DNA from: Anaerobaca sp035448545
GTDB lineage: Bacteria > Planctomycetota > Phycisphaerae > Sedimentisphaerales > Anaerobacaceae
Direction of reading: 5' to 3'
Assembly (NCBI GenBank): GCA_035448545.1
Contig: DAOTJE010000002.1
Coordinates: 186,001 to 250,000 of the forward strand
Length of the DNA: 64,000 nt
In this document: positions 1-10,779 of the stretch, piece after piece
How the letters are laid out: each line of letters opens with the position of its first letter
Numbering within the stretch: position 1 is the stretch's first letter
Program-made: the position numbers and the translations under genes
The notes under the pieces: generated by a model
Seen by the model: only the letters and a program-made list of their open reading frames with translations
What the model was told of the DNA's origin: nothing
The model's database searches: none

Positions 1-532
1 TACCATGGCCTTCCTTGTCGTTCCAGTTGGCGGGCTTCGTACTACCGTCGGTCAGGATATTCCCGGCGCAGTTGACGCCTCCGGCAATCACCAGGTCCGG
101 ATGGTCCGCGTCGATCCCCGTATCGAGAATGGCCACGTCCACGCCAGCGCCCCGCGTTCCGCCGTAGCGCGCGCTCCACACGCGCTCGGCGTCGATCCGG
201 TCCACACCCCAGGGCATCTCCTGCGCGGTGGCGTAGACGCGCGCATCGTCCTCGACATACGCCACGTCCGGGTGATTGCGAATCTTCGTAACGGTCGCGT
301 CACTGACCGTCGCCAGGACGACGGGCAGCAAATGGTAGGAACGGTCCACCTGTCCGCCTGCGCTGCGGATCATCTCCATCAGCGCTTCGGGGCTTTCCGT
401 CTCGACGAGAGGATTGAAACCAATCAGAACCTTACGCCCAGCCGAATCGCTCTGGGCCACAACGGCTTGAACCTGATACCAACCCAAGAGAATCGCCAGA
501 GCGATCCTCCACGCTCTCCGTAGCGTTTTCAC
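1..532 (-). CDS. Subtilisin-like S8 serine protease, 3' end cut by window edge
   Basis: This is the N-terminal 177 codons of a secreted subtilase. The GTG start at 532 is preceded by AAGGAGGG about eight bases upstream. Residues 1-26 are a signal-like stretch (KTLRRAWRIALAILLGW), followed by an inhibitor-I9-like propeptide (KVLIGFNP, then HPDVAYVEDD). The catalytic Asp lies in VAILDTGIDADHPDL. The last three visible codons read GHG, the start of the GHGTH motif carrying the catalytic His, so the Ser motif lies outside the window. The family cleaves peptide bonds outside the cytoplasm after removal of its propeptide. A promoter-like pair lies at 666-693. The family call is firm; the substrate is unknown. 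Confidence 0.9.
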   Translation of the reverse strand, partial: MKTLRRAWRIALAILLGWYQVQAVVAQSDSAGRKVLIGFNPLVETESPEALMEMIRSAGGQVDRSYHLLPVVLATVSDATVTKIRNHPDVAYVEDDARVYATAQEMPWGVDRIDAERVWSARYGGTRGAGVDVAILDTGIDADHPDLVIAGGVNCAGNILTDGSTKPANWNDKEGHG

Positions 533-665
533 GGTCGCACCCTCCTTGCAGCACTACCCCTGACCTCCTTGGTGCACCCCTGCTCTACCGTTCAGGCTCA
601 AACCGGGCAAGCAGTGCGCATCTGTCGGACCTACGGTCCGGTACGACCCTCCTCACATTGTATGT

Positions 666-693
666 ATGATAACGGCACATCGCGGCCTGTCAA
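666..693 (-). promoter_or_regulatory. Promoter of the subtilisin gene
   Basis: On the minus strand TTGACA (688-693) and TATCAT (666-671) are separated by 16 bases, upstream of the GTG start at 532. Inferred from consensus only. Confidence 0.6.
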
Positions 694-762
694 TTGTGGA
701 AACTACGTATTGTGGACCGGGCGATCCGCGAAGTCCGGGAAACCCGCGTCATCCAGACAGCG

Positions 763-1386
763 TCACTCTGGACGGACATGAGCAACCGGCGCACCCGGTC
801 CGCCGCCGGAACCGCTGGCGACATAGGGCTTGACCTGAAGCACTGCGACACTGAAATCAGCGACAATGTCGCGACAGGCGTCGCTGAGTCTGTCCGTGGG
901 GATCACACACATGATGTGTCGCGAGAGAACGGTCAGGTCCTCCGTCTTCGGCAGCCCTTCGATCGTTGCCACCAACTGTCGCATTCCCACCTCGAGGGGC
1001 TGGTCTCTCTGCAGCAGGCCGGCGTTGATGATGTAGCGCCATGCCTGCGCCAGCGTCGCGAGCATGTTCATCTGCGGCCCGTGCTTCAGGACGACCACCG
1101 ACAGCCCGATCGCCGTCGTGTTGCCCTCGTCGTCCAGAAGCGACTGGGTTACGACCTTGATCGTCCACTGAGGATTCTGTTCGACCAGGCGTACACCCGC
1201 ATACGGCCCAAACTCCTGGGCCATGTACAGGCGAATGGCCGCAGCCAGCGGCTCCGGGGCATTGATGTCCAGCCGAATCGATACCGGCGCAGGCTTGCCT
1301 TGTTCGGACATCGCCCCATAGGGACCGTAGGGAGCCGCCAGGCCGAGAGACGTGGCACACCACAGAAAAACGATTGCAGGGTTCAT
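763..1386 (-). CDS. Hypothetical secreted protein, 207 aa
   Basis: I do not recognise this protein. The ATG at 1386 has a good ribosome binding site (GGAGGTAAAGG). The first 18 residues are hydrophobic (MNPAIVFLWCATSLGLAA) and end in a plausible signal-peptidase site, so the product is probably exported. The mature part is a mixed alpha/beta-looking sequence with no obvious catalytic motif and a Gly-rich tail (SGSGGGPGAP). It has its own strong promoter (1480-1507). It runs in the same direction as the protease gene, with 230 bases between them. It diverges from rho. Confidence 0.7.
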   Translation of the reverse strand: MNPAIVFLWCATSLGLAAPYGPYGAMSEQGKPAPVSIRLDINAPEPLAAAIRLYMAQEFGPYAGVRLVEQNPQWTIKVVTQSLLDDEGNTTAIGLSVVVLKHGPQMNMLATLAQAWRYIINAGLLQRDQPLEVGMRQLVATIEGLPKTEDLTVLSRHIMCVIPTDRLSDACRDIVADFSVAVLQVKPYVASGSGGGPGAPVAHVRPE

Positions 1387-1479
1387 CCTTTACCTCCTCC
1401 GTGCGATTCTGACCGATGAACGCTCAAAGAGCCTCGCAAGGTGCCCGTATGCCCTTGCTTCCGTGGCCCTTACGCAGGT

Positions 1480-1507
1480 ATTATAGGTCCACAGTCTGCC
1501 AAGTCAA
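1480..1507 (-). promoter_or_regulatory. Promoter of the 207-aa secreted protein
   Basis: On the minus strand TTGACT (1502-1507) and a perfect TATAAT (1480-1485) are 16 bases apart. The position fits a leader of about 90 bases before the start at 1386. The rest of the 1387-1727 gap shows no gene. Confidence 0.7.
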
Positions 1508-1642
1508 GTATTTCCCGTCGATTGGCCGACAATCTTGAGAAGAAAGCGCAGATGGGGCAGGCGGTTCCCCCGCCAAAACACTTGGGGGTCTGGGAACGGC
1601 ACAGGGCCGGAGTAATGGCGGCTGATTCACCCGACGTATCGT

Positions 1643-1670
1643 TTGCCAACATCATCGGATGTGCTATGAT
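1643..1670 (+). promoter_or_regulatory. Promoter of the rho-hemW-lepA operon
   Basis: TTGCCA (1643-1648) and TATGAT (1665-1670) are 16 bases apart, about 58 bases before the rho start. It is divergent from the promoter at 1480-1507. Confidence 0.6.
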
Positions 1671-1727
1671 AAAATGGTTCCGCTGCGTCGTTCTGTTTCG
1701 GCGGCATTTTTCCCTGGGAAGGTCTCG

Positions 1728-2846
1728 ATGGCTGACACAATTGCGGGAATTCTGAAACGTATGCCCAACCGGCAGTTTGCGGTACGCACCGCGGAGAGAT
1801 CCTACCGGCGCGGCCCGGTGGAATTGATGGTCCACCCCGATTTGCTTCGGCGTGTCCCTCTGACCGAGGGCGCGGCCGTGATCGGCCAGGTCGAGAAGAA
1901 GAAAGGCAAGCCCAGCCTGACGACGGTGGAAACGATCGGCGGGCTGGCGCCCGAGGCCTTCCGCAAGCGCCCTCATTTCGCCGATCTGACGGCCATCGAT
2001 CCACACGAGCGGTTCGACCTCGGCAGTTCCGGCCAGGAGAGCATGCGCATCGTGGACCTGATCGCTCCCATCGGCAAAGGCACACGGCAACTGATCGTCT
2101 CGCCTCCCAAGGCGGGCAAGACCATCCTGCTCGAACAGATGGTTCTGGCCATTCGTCATTGCTCGCCCCGCAGTCGCATCATCGTCCTGCTGCTGGATGA
2201 GCGACCTGAAGAGGTGACCCATTTCCGCCGGGCCACCGAGGGCGCGGAGGTGGTTTCCAGCACAAGCGACCACAGCGCCGACGAGCATGCGGAGCTGGCC
2301 GAGCTGATGCTGGCCCATGTTCAGACGGAACTGGAATGCGGCCGCGAGGTCGTCCTGATGATCGACAGCCTCACGCGAATGGGCCGAGCGTTCAACAACC
2401 GGACCCGCCGGCGCGGTGAGCCGCGAGGCCACACGATGAGCGGCGGTCTGGAAGCAGGCATCCTCGAAGTGCCGCGCCGACTCTTCGGCCTGGCCCGCAA
2501 TGTCGAAAACGGAGGATCGATCACGATCATCGCCACCTGCCTGATCAACACCGGCTCGCGGATGGATCAACTGATCTTCGAGGAGTTCAAGGGCACGGGC
2601 AACAGCGAGATCGTCCTGGACCGCACGCTGGCGGAAGCGAGGATCTTCCCCGCCATCGATATTCCGGCCAGCGGCACGCGCAAAGAGGCCCAGCTGTACG
2701 ACGAAAAGAGGAGCCGGGGCCTGACCACGCTGCGACGCGTGCTCTCGAACTATGGTCCTCGCGACGCGATGGAAGCGCTCTTCAAACTGCTCAAGAGGTA
2801 TCCCACCAACGACGAGTTTCTGGAAAGCATGAGTGCGCAGAGCTGA
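1728..2846 (+). CDS. rho: Transcription termination factor Rho, short form
   Basis: Rho is a hexameric RNA-dependent ATPase helicase that pulls nascent RNA from RNA polymerase. Visible hallmarks are the Walker A loop SPPKAGKT (about residues 125-132), Walker B strands IIVLLLDERPEEVTHF and VVLMIDSLTRMGRAFN, the EEFKGTGN segment and the PAIDIPASGTRKE segment near the C-terminus. I chose ATG 1728 because GGGAAGG lies just before it; an in-frame ATG at 1659 overlaps the promoter. The product is then 372 aa, against about 420 in Escherichia coli. The missing part is the N-terminal helical bundle and the first strands of the RNA-binding cold-shock-like domain. First gene of an operon with hemW (6-base gap) and lepA. 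Confidence 0.93.
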   Translation: MADTIAGILKRMPNRQFAVRTAERSYRRGPVELMVHPDLLRRVPLTEGAAVIGQVEKKKGKPSLTTVETIGGLAPEAFRKRPHFADLTAIDPHERFDLGSSGQESMRIVDLIAPIGKGTRQLIVSPPKAGKTILLEQMVLAIRHCSPRSRIIVLLLDERPEEVTHFRRATEGAEVVSSTSDHSADEHAELAELMLAHVQTELECGREVVLMIDSLTRMGRAFNNRTRRRGEPRGHTMSGGLEAGILEVPRRLFGLARNVENGGSITIIATCLINTGSRMDQLIFEEFKGTGNSEIVLDRTLAEARIFPAIDIPASGTRKEAQLYDEKRSRGLTTLRRVLSNYGPRDAMEALFKLLKRYPTNDEFLESMSAQS

Positions 2847-2852
2847 CCACCC

Positions 2853-4004
2853 GTGATTGCCCACGCCACAAGCCTTGATCGCGAGGCCCCCGGCCTCTAT
2901 GTCCACATACCGTTCTGCACGAGCAAGTGCCGGTACTGCGGTTTCTATTCGCAGCCGCCGGCGGGTCGCGATGTGGATCGTCTGGTTTCGGCTCTGCTGA
3001 CAGAGGTCCGGCAATACCGTACCGTGGAAGCGGTGCGCACGATCTACGTCGGCGGCGGCAGCCCGACCAGCCTGCCGGTACACCCGTTGGCCCGGCTCAT
3101 CGAAGCCATCACCTCACTCTGGCCCGCGACGGAGGAATTCACGGTCGAGTGCAATCCCGGACAGGCCGGCGTCGAGATGCTGTCGATGCTCGCCCGCGGC
3201 GGAGTCACCAGGCTCTCTTTCGGCGCGCAGTCGTTCCACGCCGCCGAGCTCGAACTCCTCGGCCGCCGACACCGCGTCGACGACGTGCGTCGCTCGATCG
3301 AGCAGGCCCAGGACCTCGGATTCACCAACGTCGGAATCGATCTGATCTTTGCCATTCCAGGTTCCACGCTCCAATCGTGGGAGGACTGCCTTCAGGCGGC
3401 GATCGCCCTCGGCGTGCAGCACATCTCGGCGTACAGCCTGAGCTTCGAGCCGGGAACACTCCTGGAAGAGGCGCGACGACTCGGTCACATCGCGCCGGTG
3501 GACGAAGACACCGATCGCGCGATGTACGAGTTGGCGATCGACTGCCTGGCGTCGGCAGGATTCGTGCAGTACGAGGTTTCGAATTTCGCACGCGGAGGGT
3601 TCGAGTGCCGGCACAATCAGGGATACTGGGAGAATCGCCCTTACATCGGCATCGGTCCGTCCGCCGCCTCGTACTGGCAGGGCGAGCGGACCGCGAACGT
3701 GGCGGACATCGACGCGTATATCCAACGGGTGGAGGCTGGTTGTTCTCCCGTCGAAGAACGCAGCCGGCCCAGTGGCGCCGACCGCATCTGTGAGACCGCC
3801 GTCCTGAATCTGCGGACCCGGCAAGGCGTCGACCTGGCCGGATTTCGTCGCCGCACCGGCGCGGATTTCCGAGAGGTCTTTCAGACCCCCGTGCGCCGGC
3901 ATGAACACGCGGGACTTCTCGAGGTCACCGCCGACCACGTCCGTCTGGCGCGCAAGGCCCTGGCCGTCGCGGATTCGGTGCTGTGTGATTTTGCAGCGTT
4001 TTGA
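2853..4004 (+). CDS. hemW: Radical SAM heme chaperone HemW-like protein
   Basis: The 383-residue protein belongs to the HemN/HemW radical SAM group. The cluster motif is CTSKCRYC (C-x3-C-x2-C, about residues 22-29) in the typical GLYVHIPFC context. It is followed by YVGGGSPTSL and ECNPGQAG, both characteristic of HemW. The single cluster motif and length fit HemW, a heme-inserting chaperone, better than true coproporphyrinogen dehydrogenase HemN, though HemW is often misannotated as the latter. Translation probably begins at GTG 2853, six bases after the rho stop. The stop codon overlaps the ribosome binding site of lepA, so the two are probably translationally coupled. Confidence 0.88.
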   Translation: MIAHATSLDREAPGLYVHIPFCTSKCRYCGFYSQPPAGRDVDRLVSALLTEVRQYRTVEAVRTIYVGGGSPTSLPVHPLARLIEAITSLWPATEEFTVECNPGQAGVEMLSMLARGGVTRLSFGAQSFHAAELELLGRRHRVDDVRRSIEQAQDLGFTNVGIDLIFAIPGSTLQSWEDCLQAAIALGVQHISAYSLSFEPGTLLEEARRLGHIAPVDEDTDRAMYELAIDCLASAGFVQYEVSNFARGGFECRHNQGYWENRPYIGIGPSAASYWQGERTANVADIDAYIQRVEAGCSPVEERSRPSGADRICETAVLNLRTRQGVDLAGFRRRTGADFREVFQTPVRRHEHAGLLEVTADHVRLARKALAVADSVLCDFAAF

Positions 4005-4014
4005 GGAACAGAGC

Positions 4015-5811
<1,797 letters not shown>

Positions 5812-5867
5812 GCCGCACAGACCCGCCCATCCCCTCGACCACCTTCAGGAGAAGCGGAAGCGACGAA

Positions 5868-6341
5868 CTACTGACGGCCGGACGAAGACCGCTTCCAGGG
5901 CGATGGGGCCTTCGAGCCGCCCTTCTTCTTGCGGAACTCGCGTATTCTGCTGCCTTTGTCGGGTTTGCGCTTCGGTCGAAACGCCGGCTTGGGCGGTTGT
6001 CCGCCGGCCATGATGAACAGCGCCTTCGTACAGGCGTCGCGCGTGACGCGATCGCTGTGCCGGAGTCCCTCGGTCAGAACGTCCGACGCCATCTTCCGCA
6101 TCCGGCCCTTCATGCTCCGCAATCCGTAGGCCGCCGCCTTCTTGGCGGTGCGGGGAAAGTCCCCGAACAGGATTTCCTTGAGAATGTCCAGGCCGTCCTC
6201 CTGCATCCAGGACAGATTGAAGGCGGCCAGCCGGGCGGTGGAGACATTGTCGGAGAACACCTTCTCCCTAAGCTTGTTGAGCAACTCAATCGCGGCCTCG
6301 TCCTTCTCCCTTCCGGAAGGTGTCCTTTTCTCAAGCTTCAT
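5868..6341 (-). CDS. HEAT-repeat-like protein with a basic tail, 157 aa
   Basis: The central part (about residues 18-110) is helical and resembles HEAT repeats: NVSTARLAAFNLSWMQEDGL, then RTAKKAAAYGLRSMKG, then HSDRVTRDACTKALFIMAG. The last 45 residues are very rich in Lys, Arg, Pro and Ser (PKPAFRPKRKPDKGSR), which suggests binding to RNA, DNA or the ribosome. ATG 6341 was preferred to 6362 because GGAGGG lies directly upstream of it. It converges with lepA, leaving 56 bases between the stops. No function is assigned. Confidence 0.7.
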   Translation of the reverse strand: MKLEKRTPSGREKDEAAIELLNKLREKVFSDNVSTARLAAFNLSWMQEDGLDILKEILFGDFPRTAKKAAAYGLRSMKGRMRKMASDVLTEGLRHSDRVTRDACTKALFIMAGGQPPKPAFRPKRKPDKGSRIREFRKKKGGSKAPSPWKRSSSGRQ

Positions 6342-6740
6342 AGAGCCCTCCATGTCAAGCATCCATGCTTCGTGACCCTGCCTCCTCCCTGAGCGGATAG
6401 AGGCTCGCGCTCTGTGCGGCCGCTGGCGGTCCCATGATGTCCCCGTCTCTCCGATTCCGGAGACGATCGGACAGGAATCGAGGTCCGCAGACCGGTCTGG
6501 GTCTTTACTCTAACGCGACGGTCGGCTCCCCTGCAAGAGGCAACTCGGAAAAATCTGTGAAAGAGCTGCATTCAATGAGCCGGCAAGCGACGATTACCGG
6601 ACGGCTCGCTCTGCGGGCATGCGGCCCCCCTGTCTCCGCATCACTGCGTCACCGGACCGGTCCACGAAGCCCTTCGTCAGATCCTATGACAGCGGAAACA
6701 TCGTATACTTTGAAGGGAGACGGTTTGGAGGAATAACGCG
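6342..6740. other. Intergenic region between divergent genes
   Basis: About 400 bases without a convincing gene. On the minus strand a weak promoter for the HEAT-like gene can be drawn (TTGCAG, 18 bases, TAGAGT, near 6496-6525). A TATACT box at about 6703 may serve the small membrane protein on the plus strand. Confidence 0.4.
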
Positions 6741-6929
6741 ATGTGGACATTGCCGACAACTGCAACCGTTCCGATGCCGGCGGGTGCGGGGACGCTGGAG
6801 ATCCCGTCGCCGGATATCAGCGCCCTGCTGCCCGTCGCGATTCTATGCGTGGCGTCGATCCTGTGCATCACCGTGTGGTTCCTCGCGGTCTCTACCTACA
6901 CCACCACGCGTCATGACCGTATGGCGTGA
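6741..6929 (+). CDS. Small single-pass membrane protein, 62 aa
   Basis: A short gene supported by a strong ribosome binding site (GGAGGAATAACGCG then ATG). Residues 1-28 are Pro/Ala/Thr-rich. Residues 29-52 form one transmembrane helix (LLPVAILCVASILCITVWFL), followed by a short Thr/Arg tail. The product is probably a small inner-membrane protein with the N-terminus outside. It stands alone between the HEAT-like gene and the PQQ propeller gene. Function unknown. Confidence 0.6.
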   Translation: MWTLPTTATVPMPAGAGTLEIPSPDISALLPVAILCVASILCITVWFLAVSTYTTTRHDRMA

Positions 6930-7019
6930 CGGCCTCCGTATCACCTTGGTTCCGACCGTGCCGGTCCGCCGCCCTTGTCCTTGGACCCGCATACGCCGTT
7001 TCGTTTCTTCCGCACAACC

Positions 7020-7048
7020 TTGAGAGAAGGCCATCGAACCGGTAGAAT
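7020..7048 (+). promoter_or_regulatory. Promoter of the PQQ-propeller gene
   Basis: TTGAGA (7020-7025) and TAGAAT (7043-7048) are 17 bases apart, about 50 bases before the ATG at 7100. Confidence 0.6.
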
Positions 7049-7099
7049 CGATGCTCGTATCTGACAAGAAACGCACCGAGAGCAGTCTCCGGGGGCTTT

Positions 7100-8689
7100 A
7101 TGCCAAGACAAGCCAGTGATCCGCTTCCATGCCGCCGCAACATCATGTGCACCACGCCGCCGGTCCGTACGCCTTCTCCGGCGCGGAAATGTCCTCTGGC
7201 CCTGGCCCTGCTGGTCGCCCTGGCGGCAGCCGCCGGGTCGGGCGCCGCCGATTCGCCCCAGTGGGGTCAGCAGCACAGTCGCAATATGGTCTCGCCGGAG
7301 ACCGGGCTGCCCGACCGTTTCGATCCGGCCACAGGCCGGAACATCCGATGGGTGGCCCCGCTGGGCAGCCAGACCTACGCCACACCAACCGTCGCCGGCG
7401 GCAAGGTGCTGATCGGCACCAACAACGACAATCCTCGCGACGAAGACCATCAGGGCGATCGCGGCATTCTGCTGTGCCTGAACGAATCCGACGGCGTCCT
7501 GGCCTGGCAACTGATCGCACCGAAGCTCTCCGACGACATCTACAAGGACTGGCCCAAGGCCGGCATGTGTTCGCCGCCCACCGTCGAGGGTGACCGCGTG
7601 TACATGGTGACCAATCGCAACGAGGTGGTCTGCCTCGACCTGCACGGCCAGGCCAACGGCAACGATGGTCCGTATCGCGACGAGGCCCGCCGCATGGTCC
7701 CGTCCGACAAGGAACCTGTCCCCCTCAAGAGCACCGATGCGGACATCCTCTGGCTCTACGACATCCCCGCCGAGATCGGCCTGTTTCCGCACGACTCGGT
7801 CCACTGCTCCGTCCTGGTCCTCGGTCCGTTCCTCTACATCAATACCAACAGCGGACTGAACGGCACGCACAAGGAAGTCCGTATGCCGGAGGCGCCCAGC
7901 CTGATCGTGCTCGACAAGGCGACCGGGCGGCTCGTCGCGAAGGACGACGAGAACATCGGCCCGAACATCATCCACTCGACGTGGTCGTCGCCGGCGGTCG
8001 GGCAGGTCAACGGCGGGACGCGGGTGTTCTTCTGCGGCGGAGACGGCGTCTGCTATGCGTTCGAACCGGTGCCGTCGACACCCGCCGACGGTGGCGTTGC
8101 GACGCTCAAACGCCTCTGGCGCTTCGACTGCGACCCGACGGCGCCCAAGGAGAATGTCCAGCAGTACAACGGCAACCGGCAGGTCAGCCCGAGCAACATC
8201 AAGAGCATGCCCGTGTTCTATGACAACCGCCTGTATGTCACCGTGGGAGGCGACATCTGGTGGGGCAAGCGGCAGGCCTGGCTTCAGTGCATCGACGCAA
8301 CACGGACGGGTGACACCACCGCCGACGGGCCGATCTGGTCCTTCCCGATGCAGACCCACTGCTGCTCGACGCCGGCAATATGGAACGGTCTGGCCTTCGT
8401 CGCCGACTGCGAAGGCAGCGTCCATTGCATCGACATCGAGACGGGCAAACCGCACTGGACGCACAAGTGCGACGGCGAGATCTGGGCCTCGACGCTTGTG
8501 GCCGACGGGAAGGTCTACATCGGGACGCGGCGCCGCGACTTCTGGGTCCTCGCGGCCGACAGGAAGAAGGAAGTCCTCAGTTCAGTCAGACTCGACAGCC
8601 CTATCGTGGGCAGTCCGGTCGCCGCCAACGGCGTCCTCTACGTAGCCACGATGAAGAGCCTCTACGCGGTGCAGCAGAGCGCCAAATGA
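7100..8689 (+). CDS. Secreted PQQ-like beta-propeller protein
   Basis: The 529-aa product starts with a long basic leader and a hydrophobic core (CPLALALLVALAAAAGSGAA), so it is exported. The rest is a series of PQQ-type propeller blades: QTYATPTVAGGKVLIGTNND, CSPPTVEGDRVYMVTNRNE, SPAVGQVNGGTRVFFCGGDG, CSTPAIWNGLAFVADCEGSV and ASTLVADGKVYIGTRRRD. This is the BamB/pyrrolo-quinoline-quinone repeat family, which includes both dehydrogenases and scaffold proteins. I see no c-type heme motif (CxxCH), so a structural or sugar-binding role is at least as likely as an enzyme. It converges with the GH97 gene with only 13 bases between stops. Confidence 0.8.
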   Translation: MPRQASDPLPCRRNIMCTTPPVRTPSPARKCPLALALLVALAAAAGSGAADSPQWGQQHSRNMVSPETGLPDRFDPATGRNIRWVAPLGSQTYATPTVAGGKVLIGTNNDNPRDEDHQGDRGILLCLNESDGVLAWQLIAPKLSDDIYKDWPKAGMCSPPTVEGDRVYMVTNRNEVVCLDLHGQANGNDGPYRDEARRMVPSDKEPVPLKSTDADILWLYDIPAEIGLFPHDSVHCSVLVLGPFLYINTNSGLNGTHKEVRMPEAPSLIVLDKATGRLVAKDDENIGPNIIHSTWSSPAVGQVNGGTRVFFCGGDGVCYAFEPVPSTPADGGVATLKRLWRFDCDPTAPKENVQQYNGNRQVSPSNIKSMPVFYDNRLYVTVGGDIWWGKRQAWLQCIDATRTGDTTADGPIWSFPMQTHCCSTPAIWNGLAFVADCEGSVHCIDIETGKPHWTHKCDGEIWASTLVADGKVYIGTRRRDFWVLAADRKKEVLSSVRLDSPIVGSPVAANGVLYVATMKSLYAVQQSAK

Positions 8690-8702
8690 TTCGGTCCGGC
8701 TG

Positions 8703-10574
8703 TCATTGGGCCGGAACGAGCCAGGCGACGAACCCACCGCCGTCCTGGATCGGCACATCGAGCTTCTGGCCCTTGGTCACATTCGCGCGTTCGACGCTCA
8801 TCTCGGCGGGCTTGCCCTCGACGTCACGAACCAGCACCGCCTCGTAGGCCCCGTCGCCAAGGAACGGCAGGTTCAGTGCATAGGTCCCGGCCTTGCCACC
8901 GTTGATGACCCCGACGAACCACGATGCGCCGCTGCGGCGGGCGAAGGCCGCGATCTGGCCGATCTCGCTGCCCGGCAGTACGATCGTCTGGTCCCACGTC
9001 GAAGGCATCGCCTTGATGATCTCCAGAACGTTGCTGTCGAGATAGAACTTCCAGTGATCGGCCCAGTGCATCAGGGGCGACGTGAACACCACCGCCGAGG
9101 CAAGCTGGAGAGCTGCCGTAGTTCCCTTGAGCTTCTCGGGATTGAACGTGCAGGGCGTAAAATCCCCGTGTCCGGCCAGGTAACGCGTGAACGGCAGCGT
9201 CGCGTAGTGCGTCGCCGGCAGGTCGGACCACTTGTTGTACTCCAGCCCGCGAATGCCTTCCCGCGTCATCTCGTTCGGAAACGTCCGCGATTCGCCGGTC
9301 GGCTTGTTGGCGCCGTGGTAGTTGACCATGAGCTTGTTGCGGGCCGCCGTTGCCAGCGTGTAGGTATAAAAATCGATCCGCGAGCGGGACTCGGAATCCA
9401 TGAAGTCGATCTTCACGCCCGCCACTCCTGCCTGGGCGCAGCGCCGCAGAAAATCCTCCCGGTCGGCCGCCCGCTCCAGGCCGCCCCAGTGCTTCCACAC
9501 GTTGATCCCCACTCCCTTGCTCCTGGCGTAGTCGCACAGCTCCCTGAGGCAGGCCCACATGTCCCTGCCGGGCAGTTGCCAGGCCTTTTCCCAGCCGGCA
9601 TCGACGAGGTAATACTCAAAGCCCATCTCGGCCGCCTTGTCCACCCATTCCTTCTGGTAGCGGAACTCGACGCTGCTGTCGGACCACCAGTTCCACAACG
9701 AGCGTCCCGGCTTGATCCAGGCACAGTGGATACCTTCCGGGAAGAGATTGGCGTCCGGGGCCGGGCACAGATTCGCGACGATATCACTGTTGACCAGCGC
9801 GTTCAGGTCGGGTCCCGTCATCGTCACCCGCCAAGGCGTGCGAATCTCGCCGGTCTCCTGCCACTTCGCGTCATCTTCGAAGGCCCCTTTGAGCCGGCTC
9901 GGACGGCCGGCGCGGACCGTCAATCCGCTGTAGGCGAGCAGCCCGGCCTCCGTAATCGCGCCGTATGTCCCGTCCGCATACTGGATCGTGACGGGAAACC
10001 CGATTTGCTCGTCGACCTTGATCCTCGTGGCCAATGACTTGGCGTAGAAGCCCTCGTAGTTGGCTACGTTCGTCTGGTACCAGACCTGGCAGTCTCTTGG
10101 CAGATTCCAGGTGCTGGCCTCGCCGGATATGGTCCGCTGCCCCACCCCGGGGACAACGTAGCGGTAGGCAAGACCATCGTCGAAAACGCGCACCTCCAGC
10201 ACATAAGGCGTCTTCGACTCGGCGTGCGTCACGTTGATCTCGGCGACCTGGCAGCGATTCACCGCCTCGCTGTGGACGCCGCGACAGGGATATCGTTCGT
10301 CAATCGTCGTCCGTCGGCATTCGCCCAAGCTTACGTCCTGTCCGAGATCAACGCCGTCCACCGTGATTCCGAGCGCCGAGGGGTTCAGAATGACCGTGTC
10401 CGGCCCCTTGACCCGCTGTGCCCAGTAGCACAGCCGGCCCTCGTCGTTGACGAGAACCTCTACCCGGATCGCGCCGTCCGGCGATGTAATCGTCACCGGC
10501 TCGGCTTCGCCGACCATCGGGGCGGACAAGCATATCGAGAGAACAGCAAGTGCCAGGCTGAACCATGCCTTCAT
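8703..10574 (-). CDS. Glycoside hydrolase family 97 (retaining, alpha-galactosidase-like)
   Basis: A 623-aa exported enzyme with signal peptide MKAWFSLALAVLSICLSA. ATG 10574 is preceded by AAAGGAAAGACTG. The N-terminal beta-sandwich (SPDGAIRVEVLVNDEGRLCY onward) leads to the TIM barrel, with WNWWSDSS, YYLVDAGWEKAW and NYHGANKPTGESRTFPNEMT, all typical of GH97. GVKIDFMDS at about residues 386-394 holds the Asp that is the nucleophile in retaining GH97 enzymes (alpha-galactosidase type). Inverting members such as SusB lack it. The C-terminal beta domain ends at VAWLVPAQ. It diverges from the GH10 gene across about 205 bases. The exact sugar specificity is inferred. Confidence 0.88.
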   Translation of the reverse strand: MKAWFSLALAVLSICLSAPMVGEAEPVTITSPDGAIRVEVLVNDEGRLCYWAQRVKGPDTVILNPSALGITVDGVDLGQDVSLGECRRTTIDERYPCRGVHSEAVNRCQVAEINVTHAESKTPYVLEVRVFDDGLAYRYVVPGVGQRTISGEASTWNLPRDCQVWYQTNVANYEGFYAKSLATRIKVDEQIGFPVTIQYADGTYGAITEAGLLAYSGLTVRAGRPSRLKGAFEDDAKWQETGEIRTPWRVTMTGPDLNALVNSDIVANLCPAPDANLFPEGIHCAWIKPGRSLWNWWSDSSVEFRYQKEWVDKAAEMGFEYYLVDAGWEKAWQLPGRDMWACLRELCDYARSKGVGINVWKHWGGLERAADREDFLRRCAQAGVAGVKIDFMDSESRSRIDFYTYTLATAARNKLMVNYHGANKPTGESRTFPNEMTREGIRGLEYNKWSDLPATHYATLPFTRYLAGHGDFTPCTFNPEKLKGTTAALQLASAVVFTSPLMHWADHWKFYLDSNVLEIIKAMPSTWDQTIVLPGSEIGQIAAFARRSGASWFVGVINGGKAGTYALNLPFLGDGAYEAVLVRDVEGKPAEMSVERANVTKGQKLDVPIQDGGGFVAWLVPAQ

Positions 10575-10779
10575 CAGTCTTTCCTTTCTGGATGGCGGTG
10601 ATTCGAGATGCCTCCTCCATCGGCTCTAAAATGCCATATCTTGAGCCTCTGTGCAACCCTTTCCACCGGTAAAACCGCCTTTGCTCCTTCCCGCAATGCC
10701 GTGAGGCAGTATCATATGGGAGCTTCGGCTCCGTCGCGGCCGAATTGAACGAGTGGGCAGTCAAAGGAGGATACGCAAG

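Noticed and set aside
1470..3083. 537-aa minus-strand frame opposite rho
   Set aside because: Mirror frame of rho caused by high GC content; rho on the plus strand has unmistakable motifs.
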